A program made the position numbers and the translations under genes. DNA of 64,000 bases from Sphaerolaimus hirsutus. Its lineage: Eukaryota > Nematoda > Chromadorea > Monhysterida > Sphaerolaimidae. The DNA lies in NCBI GenBank assembly GCA_964036195.1, contig OZ038453.1:28896997-28960996 (forward strand). Reading direction: 5' to 3'. The notes below the pieces were generated by a model. It was given only the letters and a program-made list of their open reading frames with translations. It did no database searches and was not told the origin of the DNA. Shown in pieces: positions 33,382 through 45,000 of the stretch (position 1 is its first letter; each line of letters starts with the position of its first letter).

Positions 33382-34835
33382 TACCGTATTTCTCTAATCA
33401 AAGCACCCCTGGTGCTTTACAAAATTGGAGCACTTTTCAAACTACTTTTCAAGTGCCGTTTATAGCTCCCTGGTGCAATGCAGATCACGGGGTGCTATCA
33501 CAGGGGTATCACAGTACCTCGCTGCCAAATCGCTGCCAGCTAGGAGACAACAAGCTGACAAGCAGTTGTTTACACTTGGCAGCGAGTTGTCAGCGTGCGG
33601 CAGCGAGCTGGCAGCGAGTTGTCAGCGTGCGGCAGCGAGCTGGCAGCTAGCTGTAAAAGGCTGCAGTGTAGTTGGCAGCGAGCTGTCAGCTTACGGAAAG
33701 CACCTATTTAATAAACACATTACAGCATTAAAAAAATATGTCAGCGAGCTGGCAGCGAGGTGCAAATACGTTGTCAGCGAGCTAGGCCTGATTTTTGCTG
33801 CTTGGCAAGCGAGCTGGCAGCGAGTTGTCAGCAAGGTAAAGTCGGCGGAAATCACCAATAAAGTCACCCTACAAAATCGGAGAGTTAGAATTCGCTCGTG
33901 AATAGAGCGAACAACGAAACTTGTGTCTCACGCGGACGCTAGAAATTGAAAAAGAAAATCATATTAAAAGAAAAATGAATGTTTCGCTGCGTCCGCGCGT
34001 GCCACGCCCTAGTTATCTACATTTTCAACGTTGCTCGTAAAGAATTTGACCGTTCAAACTACCGTTTTACCGTTCAAACTACCGTTTTTGTTTTTATTTT
34101 ATTTTTCATTCGTTGGCTCTGTTCCAACAAACGAGAACTTGGCAGCCGGCCAAAATTTCGAAATCCGCTATTAATATGAATAAAATAGGCTCACAATAGC
34201 TATATAACCATGTATATAAACAAAAATAGCGATTATGAAGGTGGAAATTGGCAACGCGACGCAAATTTTAACGATTTTTAGCTAACTTTGAGTTTTCACT
34301 CTCATTTGTATAATACGCAACTGGTAACTGGGATAAGGGCCAAGTTTTCATACGTGACCCGATCTATTCCAATCGTTAAAATATTGCGTCACAACTCACA
34401 ATACCTAATGCCGTCATGCACTCTCCACTGGAGAGATTGACGCAAATGTTTGTAGGGCGATACGTCTGCCGACTTTACTATTCCCTATGTATACTATGTT
34501 TTGTTCAATACCGATAGATATTTAAGGTAATGATACTGACTGAACAACTTTTATAAAATCTGAATATCAATTATCATATGGTAAGGTTGAAATCCTTTTG
34601 ATGCATTTCAGCAAAAACCATACAACCCACAAATCTCTGAACACAAGCACCACTTTGAGTTGCCCTGGTGATATTTCCTTTCAGCAATATTTTTTTTGCT
34701 AACAGATGATCTGCAAATTTTTCGGATGAGAAGTAAAGCACCCGGGGGGGGGGGGCTATATACAGAACATTTTGCACACAACAGTACCCCGGGAGCTTTG
34801 AACATGGGGGGTGCTTACATTGGATAAATGTGGTA
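33382..34835. mobile_element. TACCGTATTTCTC-ended element containing a GCGAGCTGGCA array
   Basis: TACCGTATTTCTCTAATCAA and TTGGATAAATGTGGTA mark inverted ends, with AGCACCCCTGGTGC and CACCCGGGGG arms. Inside are CAGCGAGCTGGCAGCGAGTT units (33513-33840) and about 600 bases of unrelated AT-rich sequence. The frame of 158 codons through the array is a repeat product. Confidence 0.6.
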
Positions 34836-35079
34836 TTTAAGTTTTGTGATGTGTGTTCATGGAGACATGCAGATAATTCATGTAGACACTTCACTGTGTA
34901 TCCACATGTTTCACAAATGTTCACAAATCTTCACAATTTACAAACCATGCAAAGTATGCCGATTTCTTGTGTGAAGTGTTTATGGAGTCTCCATAAACAG
35001 TCTGGAGATTGACAAGATTTTGATTGCGTTTTAAAATTGGAACCATAAAACCTAGCTTGTGTAGCACTATTGTACCATA

Positions 35080-35285
35080 GTTTAATACCAAACTCACTTC
35101 AAAAAGTAATGCCGCGGCTTCACATTGGGACATCTGGGATGATTTTTAACATGGAATTTCCTTTGTGCAACAGCTGGGTGGCCAATGTTTTGAGCATTTG
35201 TGATTATATTTGTGAATACAAAGAGACAATACGCAATGCTGCATGTTATGCATAAAAGAGATATGGTGCTCATCCTGAAATATTG
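35080..35285 (+). repeat. Dispersed repeat, paralogue of 6025-6231
   Basis: It aligns along about 205 bases with 6025-6231, including ATGCTGCATGTTAT and GCTGGGTGGCC, with no conserved frame. Confidence 0.7.
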
Positions 35286-35680
35286 TTGTTTTTGGTAAAA
35301 TGAAGATATAAAATAGTTTCAGTAACTTTAACGGTATAATTAATAATTGATCATCAGCTTATTTCCTTTGTAATGTTATAGACAGATTCCTGGGATAATG
35401 ATTTGCTTTCACAACCATGATAATAGTCTAAAGAACACTCTGAAATGTATAAATGGGAAAACGCTATTCTGCTCTCACAACATTCACTTTGTGTAAGAAT
35501 CACTATTAATTTGTTTTGGCCCTTTCGTATTTAGATATATATATTTTTTTTAATAAATATTTTTGTGAGAAGAGAATATGAAAATATGTCATTTATATTT
35601 TTGTGAGAAGAAAATAAAAACATATGCTAGTTTTATATTTTTTTGTGAGAATAAACTATGAAAATATGTACAATATATAT
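35286..35680. repeat. AT-rich stretch with short tandem TATTTTTGTGAGAA units
   Basis: Three imperfect ~50-base units containing ATATTTTTGTGAGAAGA lie at about 35545-35665. Otherwise nothing was recognised. Confidence 0.5.
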
Positions 35681-35744
35681 TTACTTGAATAATTCCCCAC
35701 TCTCAGACGAGTGAGGAAAAGATACACTCCTGGAAAAATGTCTA

Positions 35745-35920
35745 TCCTCCTGATCGGGAACAAAACAATTCAATGTCTCCCCTGCTAATGTGCGACCCAT
35801 GTCAGAGTTTACATGGGATGAATTCTTGTAGATGAAGGTGCCTTTATGCCACATGTCGATTTTTAGTTTTCTGGGTGCCTTGCTGCTCATTTGACAGCGA
35901 TCCAAAGTCAAATTTCTGGT
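35745..35920 (-). CDS. Candidate exon, unknown product
   Basis: The minus strand has a good pyrimidine-rich acceptor (CTTTTTTCCACCAG) before 35920. About 58 following codons have mixed, non-repetitive composition, including two Cys and Asp-Gln-Glu-Asp-Arg-His-Phe. No convincing donor was found; the frame runs into a MITE-like remnant near 35700. No family was recognised. Codon content is the main argument, so confidence is low. Confidence 0.25.
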
Positions 35921-36047
35921 GGAAAAAAGTCTTTATCCCTTATGCTAAAACGTTCAAACAAAGAAGAAAACCAGGTAAAACAATGAAAAAGACTGTGATG
36001 TGATGTGAAAAAACAGAGACAAAACCTAAATCAGAGGGTATGGGCAG

Positions 36048-37538
36048 GTGAAACAATATGGTCCGCCTCACACTACCAATTCTAGCATGCCGAAGCCATC
36101 ATTTACTACAGCTAAAGCCACGGTGACATTCACAGGGGATTTACCAGATTCAGCTGATCTAACAACAGAAGAATTACCTATTGACAACCATTTGAATCTT
36201 TATTGTTATGAGTTCAAACATAGGCTAGCAGCTACTTTGTCAAGTGATGGTTTGTTTCCAGGGTGGGAGAACCAATACTGGCAAGACACAGTGAAACGCA
36301 ACTCTCCGACAACTCGCTTTCAACTGGCTTACAATGCTTTGTTTACTGTTGGCAGCGAGTTGGAACATAGTTGTCAGTGAGTGGCAGAGAGTTGGAACAC
36401 AGTTGTCAGCGAGTGGCAGAAAGTTGGGGTACATTTCTCCAGCAGCTGCACAGCTGGCAGCGAGTTGTCAGCAAGCTGCACACATGTGAACAGCATGTTT
36501 TACATGGGTTGTCAGCGAGCTGAAACCAGCCCATTGCTCACTGTCAGCGAGATGGCAGCAAGCTGTAATTTATTGTCAGCGAGCTGGCACCATTTTTGTT
36601 GTTTGGCAAGCAAGCTGGCAGCGAGTTGTCAGATAGTTGCGTTTCACTGTGAGAACTACATAAATTTTATCCCTCTCAGAACCTTCAGTCGACCACGAGG
36701 AGCGCGTATTGCAGTTTTTTGAGTCCGCTTTCCTGCCAGCACCGTTGATTCTTCAGGAAACACCTTTGATAGCCCTGACAACCAGTGAAAGTGATGTGAT
36801 ACCCGGAAAAAATGACTTTAACAATACTAATTCCATGAATCAGTTTGGTGTGGAAAATTTGTCTGAGGTAACTGCACATATGTGCGTAGGAGAAAACCAA
36901 CAACTATCTGTCAAAGTTGAAAAATGCAATGGCCCACAAATATTTGCCAATGTGAATATAGAAACAATTCCTTGTAAAGTTTTATTGGATACAGGCTGTA
37001 CAAGGACAATTGTACCATAACATTATTGCTAGACATTGTGTCAAAGACTGGACTTGACATTGACAAGTATTAGCGGCCTACAAACGTTGAAGTGCACATT
37101 CTCAACAAAAAAATGTCATCAGGCTCTATGTATAAATTTCCTCTATTTATTGAGCACGTGTCACCTATAGATAATGTCCTCCGGAAAGTTTTGGTCATAG
37201 CCTTGGTCAATATGGACACAACGGCAATGAACCAGATTTTAATAGGCACTGACATTATGTCATTTCTTAAATTATCATGGTTGGTGCCAATTGCGTTAGA
37301 GAAAGACACAAAAATAGTGCCGACAGACATCGTAGAAGTACAGAATCAATTTGAACAGTTACAGCAAAAATTCATTTCTGAATACAATGACGTGATTAAA
37401 TTGACAAAACACATGTACATGCCAGCGCAAGGTTCTACTACTGCTACATTTGCTTGCCAGAGGCGCCCGGAAGCCGTGTCACTTGAAACTTGGCAGCATT
37501 CCACTTTGTTGTATTCATGCTTGCCGTTGCTTTTCTAA
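36048..37538 (+). pseudogene. Broken retropepsin region of an LTR retroelement
   Basis: From 36660 to 37018 a frame encodes an acidic leader and then Cys-Lys-Val-Leu-Leu-Asp-Thr-Gly-Cys-Thr-Arg-Thr-Ile-Val-Pro, the active-site loop of a retroviral-type aspartic protease. It stops at 37018 and resumes in another frame at 37092-37538 with Ile-Leu-Ile-Gly-Thr-Asp-Ile-Met, the second protease signature, followed by a charged helical segment. The upstream frame at 36048-36286 is cut by the 365-bp transposon at 36287-36651. A pyrimidine tract and AG near 36675 look like a splice acceptor. At least one frameshift and one insertion make it non-functional as it stands. Confidence 0.6.
36287..36651. 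mobile_element. CACAGTG-ended transposon with GCGAGCTGGCA array
   Basis: CACAGTGAAACGCAACT and AGTTGCGTTTCACTGTG are inverted ends flanked by AGA on both sides (36284-36286, 36652-36654). The interior is CAGCGAGTTGTCAGC-type units. The 3-bp duplication matches the CACAGC-ended family. Confidence 0.85.
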
Positions 37539-37744
37539 TTTCAATTTTCAAGTTCGCTTGCTTGAAATATGTCACGTTTTATGCGCTCTTTCGCATTAAG
37601 GATATGTGCGACTGGTACACAGCACTTAATGAAGATTTCAAACAAATGAAAGAGAACGCGGAAGAACAACATCGTACTGTCTCAGGATATAAAGTGAGAA
37701 ACAAATTTTCTATTGGGGTATTTCCCCATTTCATTCACTTTTAG
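37490..37744 (+). CDS. Small ORF with a hydrophobic segment, unknown
   Basis: An 84-codon frame overlaps the end of the protease fragment. Residues about 5-30 are strongly hydrophobic and could span a membrane, followed by a charged, helix-like tail. No homologue was recognised and no start context was found. It could be a retroelement remnant or chance. Confidence 0.2.
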   Translation: MAAFHFVVFMLAVAFLISIFKFACLKYVTFYALFRIKDMCDWYTALNEDFKQMKENAEEQHRTVSGYKVRNKFSIGVFPHFIHF

Positions 37745-37861
37745 TCATAGTCTTGCCAGCTCAAGTGTGACCTCTTGCATCGTGAGAACTCTCAGTTGCA
37801 AACTCTATGCGATGGTGCTGCAGATAAATTTCCAATGAATTGAATGAATCTAAGGGCAGAC

Positions 37862-38619
37862 CAGAGTTGTGAAAGTTTATTTACACTTACCTGAAATACC
37901 CAGGTAAATGGGTATTTATATTTACACTTACACTTACACTTTTATAAAATACCCATACACTTTTTTTACACTTTCCTGGGAAAAATACCCGGGTACAGAA
38001 AGTGTATTTTTTTCTTTCAGATGGCCCTGTTTTATGCTTTTGAGAAAGCATAAAATAGGCTCATGTACAAAAAATGCATTGAATGTAGAAAATATGGCAA
38101 ATGTACAAACAAGCCTTTGATCTACAACCTTTGATCAGTACTCATGGTATTCTACAGTTTCATCATACTTTTGTAAAAAGGACAAGATCAATGGAAATTC
38201 ACCACCTGGACACAAAGTCAACTTTTGCATTGACATTTGCTGCATGTCCATTCTTGCATTTAAACAGTATGTATTGCATTGCTTAATCAGTAAAATATCA
38301 ACACTGAAAAGTGCCACTATTAGGGAACTTCATACCACTACAGTATTGGTTGCAGTCTGAAATGTTTCATAAAAGGCTGTAAAATGTGAAATAATGCATG
38401 AAAATGATAAATAAATTGATCTAAAGCTGAGAACAGTGGTGTTTTCTAATGCTTAACAGTGATAGCTCTTTCTAAAAAAATGTTACACTTACACTTTTTT
38501 ACACTTTCCTAGGTATTTTTAAAATACCTTACACTTTTGTTATCCATACTCTAAATTTGGAAAGTGTATTTACACTTACACTTACACTTTCCAATAATAC
38601 CAGTATTTTAACAACTCTG
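37862..38619. mobile_element. hAT-like element with ACACTT array
   Basis: Ends CAGAGTTGTGAAAG and TTTTAACAACTCTG are flanked by exact 8-bp duplications GGGCAGAC (37854-37861, 38620-38627). TTACACTTACACTT units lie at both ends on the same strand. A partial sister copy with the right end only is at about 38697-38839. Confidence 0.92.
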
Positions 38620-38873
38620 GGGCAGACTATGAACTGGACATCAAAAAAAATTTCACTTGATGCTTCATTTTGAAAGAATTCACTTAGCAAAAACTCTCAT
38701 ACAAATCTTTACACTTATGCTTTTTTGCGCTTTCCTGGGTATTTTAAAAATACCTTACGCTTTGAGTATCCATACTCAAAATTTTGAAAGTGTATTTACG
38801 CTTACACTTTCCAAAAATACGGGTATTTTAACAACTCTGCCGTACACCTACACATACTTGGGAAAAAGTTAAG

Positions 38874-39326
38874 TACCGTATTTCCTCGAAATATTTCCCC
38901 CCTCGAAATCCCCCCCCCTCGTTTGACCCCCCCCCCATCTCTCGGGACCACTATGAAACAATCACCCCCCCTCGAAATACCCCCCCAAATTGAGTGTAAA
39001 GGGAACGTACATGACAATAACTGTAGTTTGTGTTCTGTGTACTGCAGAACACACGTTAAAACAATGTCGGTGTCACGTGAGAACAGTGTACATACCATCT
39101 ACATACTAATATTAGTCTACAGAACGTTATAAATGGCGGTTTTTGTTGCATTTTTCGACGTCTGCGTACGTTTCAGACGACAATTTCGTACTTGGTTTTC
39201 AAAAATTTTCTTCTGAAATAATAACCCCCCCCCCTCGAAATACCCCCCCTCGTTTAACCCCCCCCCCCCTCTCGGGACCACTATGTAACAATCACCCCCC
39301 GGGGGATATTTCGAGGAAATACGTTA
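38874..39326. mobile_element. TACCGTATTTCC-family MITE
   Basis: TACCGTATTTCCTCGAAATA and TTTCGAGGAAATACGTTA are the ends. C-rich arms repeat CTCTCGGGACCACTATG on both sides of the interior. Confidence 0.85.
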
Positions 39327-39425
39327 TGTACTTTTAACAACTCTGCTGACAACGCAATTCACTCTTTATTGAATTTTGAACTTTACACATCACATAAAAT
39401 CATTGTAAAATCGATCATCACCCAC

Positions 39426-39560
39426 ATGGAGAGTGGAGACCTGTTCACAAGTGTGCTGCAGCGACTCTGGTCCAGCGTCACCCCTGGTGGCCCCTCGGCT
39501 CGCAGCAGGGACACGCTTCTGCGCAGTCAGTCGCCGCCACTGCCAAGCGTTGATCTGCAA
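39426..39560 (+). CDS. Candidate exon, unknown product
   Basis: This GC-richer island in an AT-rich setting has an ATG and 45 open codons of varied composition (Ser/Arg/Pro-rich) ending at a possible donor CAA/GTGCAC. The opposite strand is also open and has an acceptor-like TTGCAG before 39555. No family was recognised, so strand and reality are uncertain. Confidence 0.2.
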
Positions 39561-39672
39561 GTGCACATTGAACATGAAACCATTTAAAGTTAGTGGGTAA
39601 GGGAGAGAAAAAGTTGAAAGAAAGGTTAATTTACAAGTGAGAAGTCAAAAAAGTCATTTTATGAGTGAGAAA

Positions 39673-39950
39673 TAGTGATGGATTTGCGCCATGGCGTGGC
39701 GCCATTTCATGGCGCTGTGCCAAGCCACTTTTGTGCTTGGCGCCCTTTTTCTGCACCGTCCATGGATGGCACCCTTTGTCGAAATGACGCCATAGTGCTG
39801 TTGGCGCTTGGCACTAGTGATGGAAAGCGCCAGACTTATGGCGCCAATCGCCAAAAGCGCCATGGCGCTTTTCTGAACCCCATCGCCAAGCGCCAATGGC
39901 GCCACAGGGAAATGGCGCCAATAGCGCCAGCGCCAAATTTTTTCTCTGCA
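39673..39950. repeat. Two GGCGCC-type hAT-like half elements
   Basis: TAGTGATGGATTTGCGCC at 39673 and TAGTGATGGAAAGCGCC at about 39823 are left termini of the 3590-3909 family in tandem. No right termini or duplications were found. Confidence 0.6.
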
Positions 39951-40088
39951 CTTCGTTCATAGTATGATGAATTCATCACCGTGCCGCACCGTAGTAGAAG
40001 ACATAAATCCCGTTTTCTTACAGTAAACTTTTAGTTATCAACGTTCATCAGTTGAGGCTTAAAATGAATGAGGGCGAAGGCGAAGAAC

Positions 40089-40367
40089 TACCGTATTTTT
40101 TTCGAAATACCCCCATGGGGTTTATTATTTTTAATTTTGAGGGGGTTAATTAGAGGGCGGGATTTATTCGAGGGGAGGCGGCTTTATCATCAGATCAGAA
40201 ATGTTCGTGAACAATTATAGTATAGAACAGTTTTTTACATACCCAAAACCGGTAATTTATGTGATGAAACCGGATATCTTTGGACGTAAATATATGCATA
40301 CTCAAATATATACATATACAAACTACTTTATTAATTCAAGGGAGGGATAATTTGAGGAAATATGGTG
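40089..40367. mobile_element. TACCGTATTTTTTTCG-family MITE
   Basis: It is an inverted, degraded member of the family with TACCGTATTTTTTTCGAAAT and TTTGAGGAAATATGGTG ends and GGGGG arms. Confidence 0.75.
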
Positions 40368-40412
40368 AATACATTTGTCCCTAAATATTACGTACTATTA
40401 ATGTCCCCTAAC

Positions 40413-41577
40413 CAATGATGGAAAAAACACAGAAATTGAACACAGAAACTCATTGAGTTTCTGTGTTTTTGTTTTACACAGAAACACGGAAACTCATAAA
40501 TTTTGAAAAACTCAAAACTCAAATGAGTTTTTTTTTGGAGAACACAGAAACACAGAAACACGGAAACACAGAAAAGTTTTTTGAGTTTTTGTGTTTTTTT
40601 CAGCGAAGCGGTTGAATGCACATTAATTCAGTTAAACTAAACAATATAAGATAAGCATCTATAGTATGTAAATATGTCCATAATGTATTCATATTTTATA
40701 ATGGTACAAAAAAGAAATTCAAGATGGCATGCACATCTCATAGTGGATTTGACAATTTAAGTTTCAACATTTAAGTATACCTTATTACCTTGAATTGACC
40801 CCCCTTGAATTAACTCCCCTCAAAATGGACTGGTGAAAAAATAAGCCCCGCCCCCCTCAAAATACCCCCCTCCGGGATAATTTACATCATGTATCCAATG
40901 TACATGATGTATTTATTACTGCTAATTTGCATCGCAGCTACACATAGACTGTACTAGGTTGTGTAGCTATCTACATGTTTATTTCAAATATATCCTGTTT
41001 GTACGCATTTATAACCTGTTCTGGGTATGTAAATGCCTAATATTTTCTATGATCCTTACAAAACTTTCTGACGAAATAATAATGCCCATGGGGGTATTTC
41101 AAGGTAATATGGTAGTTGTAGTTCAAATCAATTCCATAGTCTTCCATACAGTGCACATCCATTGAAGAATTTTGGAGTACTGCGTAAATTGTCGTTTCTG
41201 GGCATTTTGTTGCTAGTGTTGTGATGTTGATGTCCTCATTGTGGACATTTTTATGGACTTTTTTGACACTTGAATGAATACACAAATGTTATGTGGGGTT
41301 AAAACATGTGCAAAACCAATATTTTATAAGAAACCACTGTTTCCAGATCGAAATGCTGTAAATCAGAAAAAATTTGGGGAAAACTCAATGTTTTGGAAAA
41401 AAACTCGAGTTTTTTTATAAAAAACTAAAAAAACTCGAGTTTTTACAAAAAAAACACAGAAATAAAAACAGAGTTACTCAAGTTTTTTTCAAGAAAAAAA
41501 CTCAAAACACAGGTATTCATTATTGAAAAACTCAAAACACAGAAAGTGTTTTTTTTTGGAGAACTTACCCATCGTTG
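40413..41577. mobile_element. hAT-like element with CACAGAAACTC array
   Basis: Ends CAATGATGGAAAA and TTACCCATCGTTG are flanked by exact 8-bp duplications CCCCTAAC (40405-40412, 41578-41585). ACACAGAAAC/AAAAACTC units lie at both ends. A MITE is nested at 40778-41114. Confidence 0.88.
40778..41114. mobile_element. TACCTTATTACC-family MITE nested in hAT-like element
   Basis: TACCTTATTACCTTGAATTG and TTTCAAGGTAATATGGTA are inverted ends. The interior matches 29013-29451. Confidence 0.85.
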
Positions 41578-41674
41578 CCCCTAACACCCTTATATTTATT
41601 AAGTATTTCTCAAAATTGATCAACTGGATTGTTGATTTTCACTGTATTATCACAATTTTTATGATCATGGTTGG

Positions 41675-41892
41675 TGCTTTTTTCGCGCCATTCAAAAAGC
41701 CGGTGCCTGGCGCCAATAGCGCCACCAGAAAATGGCGCCAAGCGTCAAAAGCGCCATGGCGCTTTCTCAGATCCCAGCGCCAAACGCCAATGGCGCCAGA
41801 GCGTTTTAGCGCCGAGCGCCAAAAGTGCCATGGCGCTTTTTGCTCTAGCGCTAGCGCCAGGCGCCAGCGCCATGGCGCTTTTCCATCACTAC
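41675..41892. repeat. GGCGCC-type hAT-like element, left end degraded
   Basis: It is a dense GCGCCA array ending GCGCTTTTCCATCACTA. The left terminus is not recognisable and no matching duplication was found. Confidence 0.65.
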
Positions 41893-41977
41893 TTGGCACC
41901 AGTTTTTCAGGCTCTTTTCAATCATTAGGGTGTGACCAAAATCTCACAAAAACAAAATGAAAAAATTATGAATGATA

Positions 41978-42223
41978 TACCATATTTCCTCGAAATACCC
42001 CCCTTCAAAATGGGCACTGTGAATTTGTGGTCCGGGAAATGCATAACAGACCTTTAAAACACCTACTGTGTTACGTTAGAACATCGTTTATACCATCTAC
42101 ATCCTTATATCAGGCTGTAAAAACTTATAAATGGTGGTTATTGTTGCATTTTGCACGTTTTTCTCTCAAAATTTTCACTCTGAAAAAATAAACCCCCGGG
42201 GGGTAATTCGAAGAAATACGGTA
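41978..42223. mobile_element. TACCATATTTCC-family MITE
   Basis: TACCATATTTCCTCGAAATA and TAATTCGAAGAAATACGGTA are inverted ends. The interior is the reverse of 17370-17641. Confidence 0.85.
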
Positions 42224-42551
42224 AAATAAGATATAAAAATTCAAAATAAAGTAAATATAAAAATTGTATAAAGATTCAGAATTTTTGTAAGATTTTACAC
42301 AAAATATATCACTTGTCTCTTCACTTTCTACTTGTTCACTTGTAGAAAAGGCAGTCAGTTGTTATTTTCATGACATGTACTTCTGATGTTTCACCAAAGT
42401 ATTTCCTATTTTTATTTTCCCATTCCATATTTTTATAATATATTCCCATATTTTATTATACATGATGGATTTATTGCTGCTTATTTGCAGAGTTGTTACA
42501 AGGGGACTTCCGTTCCAAAAGTTCACAAGCGCCAAATCCAGAAAAATCGAG

Positions 42552-42670
42552 TTACCGCAAATCCTCGAATAAGACCCCAGGGGAGTTATTTTTTCGTCAG
42601 ACGTTTTGGAGGGGGGAGTTATTCAAGGGGGGGAGTTATTCGAGGGGGGAGTTATTTTTTCCTCAGAAAA
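42552..42670. mobile_element. TACCGCAAATCCTCG MITE, right end missing
   Basis: It starts TACCGCAAATCCTCGAATAA with GGGGGAGTTATTC units. The right terminus is absent. Confidence 0.6.
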
Positions 42671-42901
42671 CATTTAGGGAAACAAAAATTGAAGACAAAT
42701 GTCCAAGATATCTGAAAAGTGCAGGGCAAGCTTTGTCGCCCAAACATGGCGCTGCCGGGCCAGCGCCAAACTTTAAAATGTGATTTTGAAAAATCGAAAA
42801 ATCTGGATATGTTAACTTTTGGAATGAAAGTCCCCACAAGTACTGAATTTTTTTCAACGTAAACATAAATGTAAAGTATTCTATTTTTACTCAACCCTGA
42901 G

Positions 42902-43876
42902 CAGTTTTGGTTTTATAAAAAATCATTTTGTATACAAATTGTATAAAAATGTTTTTTATTTATTTATATTCTTGTTTCATTTTATTTTATTTTATTCCAA
43001 AATAAAAATAAAATAATAAAATGGGGCCATTTTACAAAAATTTTACAGAAATTTCACCAAAAAAAATCAGAATCTTGCATGCAAGGCCAGAAAAATGTGA
43101 TAATTAGACCTAAACGCGTGACAAATTTTTCCATTACTCTGCAACAGTTGCATGCAATAGGTATTGTTAGCTAGCTGCAAGTGTTAAGTTACAATTATCC
43201 ATAAGAATGGTTTGCATTTTCAGTAGAAGGATTACTGGAGTGTGCTGGGCACATTTGTCAAACGTCATGCAAAGTGTCAATAGTCATGACAAATGTCAAG
43301 TAAAGAGTCAATTGACATCTGAAATGTCAAGCAAAGTATGATTGTCATGACAAATGTCATGCAGAGTGTAAATTGTGTGTCTGAATTTTATGTTTTTGTA
43401 TGCAAACCTTATGTTTTAGTATTGAAATCTTATGTTTTTGTATCCAAATGTTCACATAAGATTTGTCTACAAAAACAACAACAAGATTTGGATACAAAAT
43501 AAAAGATTTGGATACAATTTGCTTTACAGTTTCCACTTTAATTTATATTTGTCATGACAATTGACACTTTACTTAACATTTGTCATAACAATTGACATTT
43601 CATGACATTATGACACTTTATATGGCTTGGGACTGCCTCAGCTCTGCAAAAAAACAGGTTGAACAATAAACAACAGAAAAAAATTTTTACAAAAATTATA
43701 AATTTTTATACAATTTTTACAAAAATACAAATATACAATTTTACAATAAATCAAATTTATTTACAATTTTTATTTTTATTTTGAAATTTTCCATTTTATT
43801 TTTTTAATTTTATTCTTCAATTTTCCATTTTATTTTTATTTTATTTTTATTTTTTTCTGAGATTTTGCCAACCCTG
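42902..43876. mobile_element. hAT-like element with AAATAAAA arrays
   Basis: Degraded left end CAGTTTTGGTTTTATAAAA and right end GAGATTTTGCCAACCCTG are flanked by ACCCTGAG and CCCCTGAG (7 of 8). It has the same plan as 30334-31378 but in reverse orientation. Confidence 0.8.
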
Positions 43877-44065
43877 CCCCTGAGTATAGAAAACATAAGG
43901 TAATTTTTTTAACTTTTACACTGTGTAAAAGGTGAGTAAATGTAAATACTGGTATTCTTACTCAGGGAAAACGTAAAAGTAAGAAATTTTTTTCGATTTT
44001 GTACCTAGGAAGATGTAAAATAAGCAACAGTGAAAGGGAGAGTTGTCGCTTTCCCTACCCATCGC

Positions 44066-44652
44066 TAGGGTGTCAAAAAATTTTTTACGGAAAAATGAAA
44101 CGGAAACGAAAAAATTTTTTTCAGCGGCCGGAAAACAAACGGAAGATGGGAAAAAATTTGCACTTGGCGGAGAACAGAAACGGAAAGGGAAAACAATTTC
44201 AGCAGCTGGAAACAGAAAAAAAGGGCCGGAAAAATGGAAACGGAAAAATAAAATTTGCACAAAAATGAAAAAAATTGCAGAAATTTTGATGGAAAACAGA
44301 TAAAATTTGCTGAAATTTTGCTGGAAGTGGAAAAAATGTTCAGAAAGTTTGCTGGAAACTGAATTTTTTTTACATTATTGACAATCTGCATGAATGTTTA
44401 CCAGTTTGGCTGATACAGAAAACAGAAAGTTGAGCCAGAAAAAGGTAAAATGAGGTGGAACACGGAAAAACGCGGAAAAACTGGAAATTGAGGCAGAAAA
44501 CAGAAAAAAGGTGGAAAAACTGAAAATTTAGCCGGAAAATGGAAAATGAGCTGGAAAAACGGAAACAGAAAAAGTGGCTGGAAAACGGAACGGAAAATGG
44601 AAAAAGTTTGCCTGCGGAAAACGGAAACAGAAAATGGAAATTTGACACCCTA
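44066..44652. mobile_element. hAT-like MITE with AAACGG array
   Basis: Ends TAGGGTGTCAAAAA and AAATTTGACACCCTA are flanked by CCCATCGC and CACATCGC (7 of 8). GGAAACGGAAAA units fill both sides. Confidence 0.88.
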
Positions 44653-44862
44653 CACATCGCAACTTCCATAGTTTCCGCTATGGTGTATGTAAAAGCCAAC
44701 TATTTATGCCCAGAAAATTGCTGACAGAATAGTAAACACCCTTGAATCAGCACCCCCCCAAATCAAATGACACGGCCTGTGTCTGCAAAAATGTGCTAGC
44801 GAAAATTTAAGTCCCTCGGGGTATTTCAAGGAAATAAGGTAAATTTGTTTCGTAGTTGGCAC

Positions 44863-44945
44863 CTGGCAATGTCCAGCGCAGTTTGCCCAGCTCCCAGCGT
44901 TCGATGATGCACGCACCTATTTTCTTGTCGCAGAATGTACCCGAT
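44863..44945 (-). CDS. Exon: Cys-containing, part of the minus-strand gene
   Basis: The minus strand has acceptor AAACTCACAG before 44945 and donor CCAG/GTGCCA after 44863. The 83-base exon starts in phase 2 and ends in phase 1. It encodes Ser-Gly-Thr-Phe-Cys-Asp-Lys-Lys-Ile-Gly-Ala-Cys-Ile-Ile-Glu-Arg-Trp-Glu-Leu and ends in a Trp-Thr-Leu-Pro segment. Both phases fit: the upstream exon at 46433-46528 ends in phase 2 and the downstream exon at 31623-31766 begins in phase 1. No domain name can be given. The MITE end at 44840 lies in the intron 20 bases downstream. Confidence 0.5.
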
Positions 44946-45000
44946 CTGTGAGTTTTTATTTTTTATGTACAGTAAATTCTCAAATAAATACCCAGGAAAT

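Noticed and set aside
33425..33901. 158-codon frame at 33.4 kb
   Set aside because: It runs through the GCGAGCTGGCA array; the composition is that of the repeat unit.
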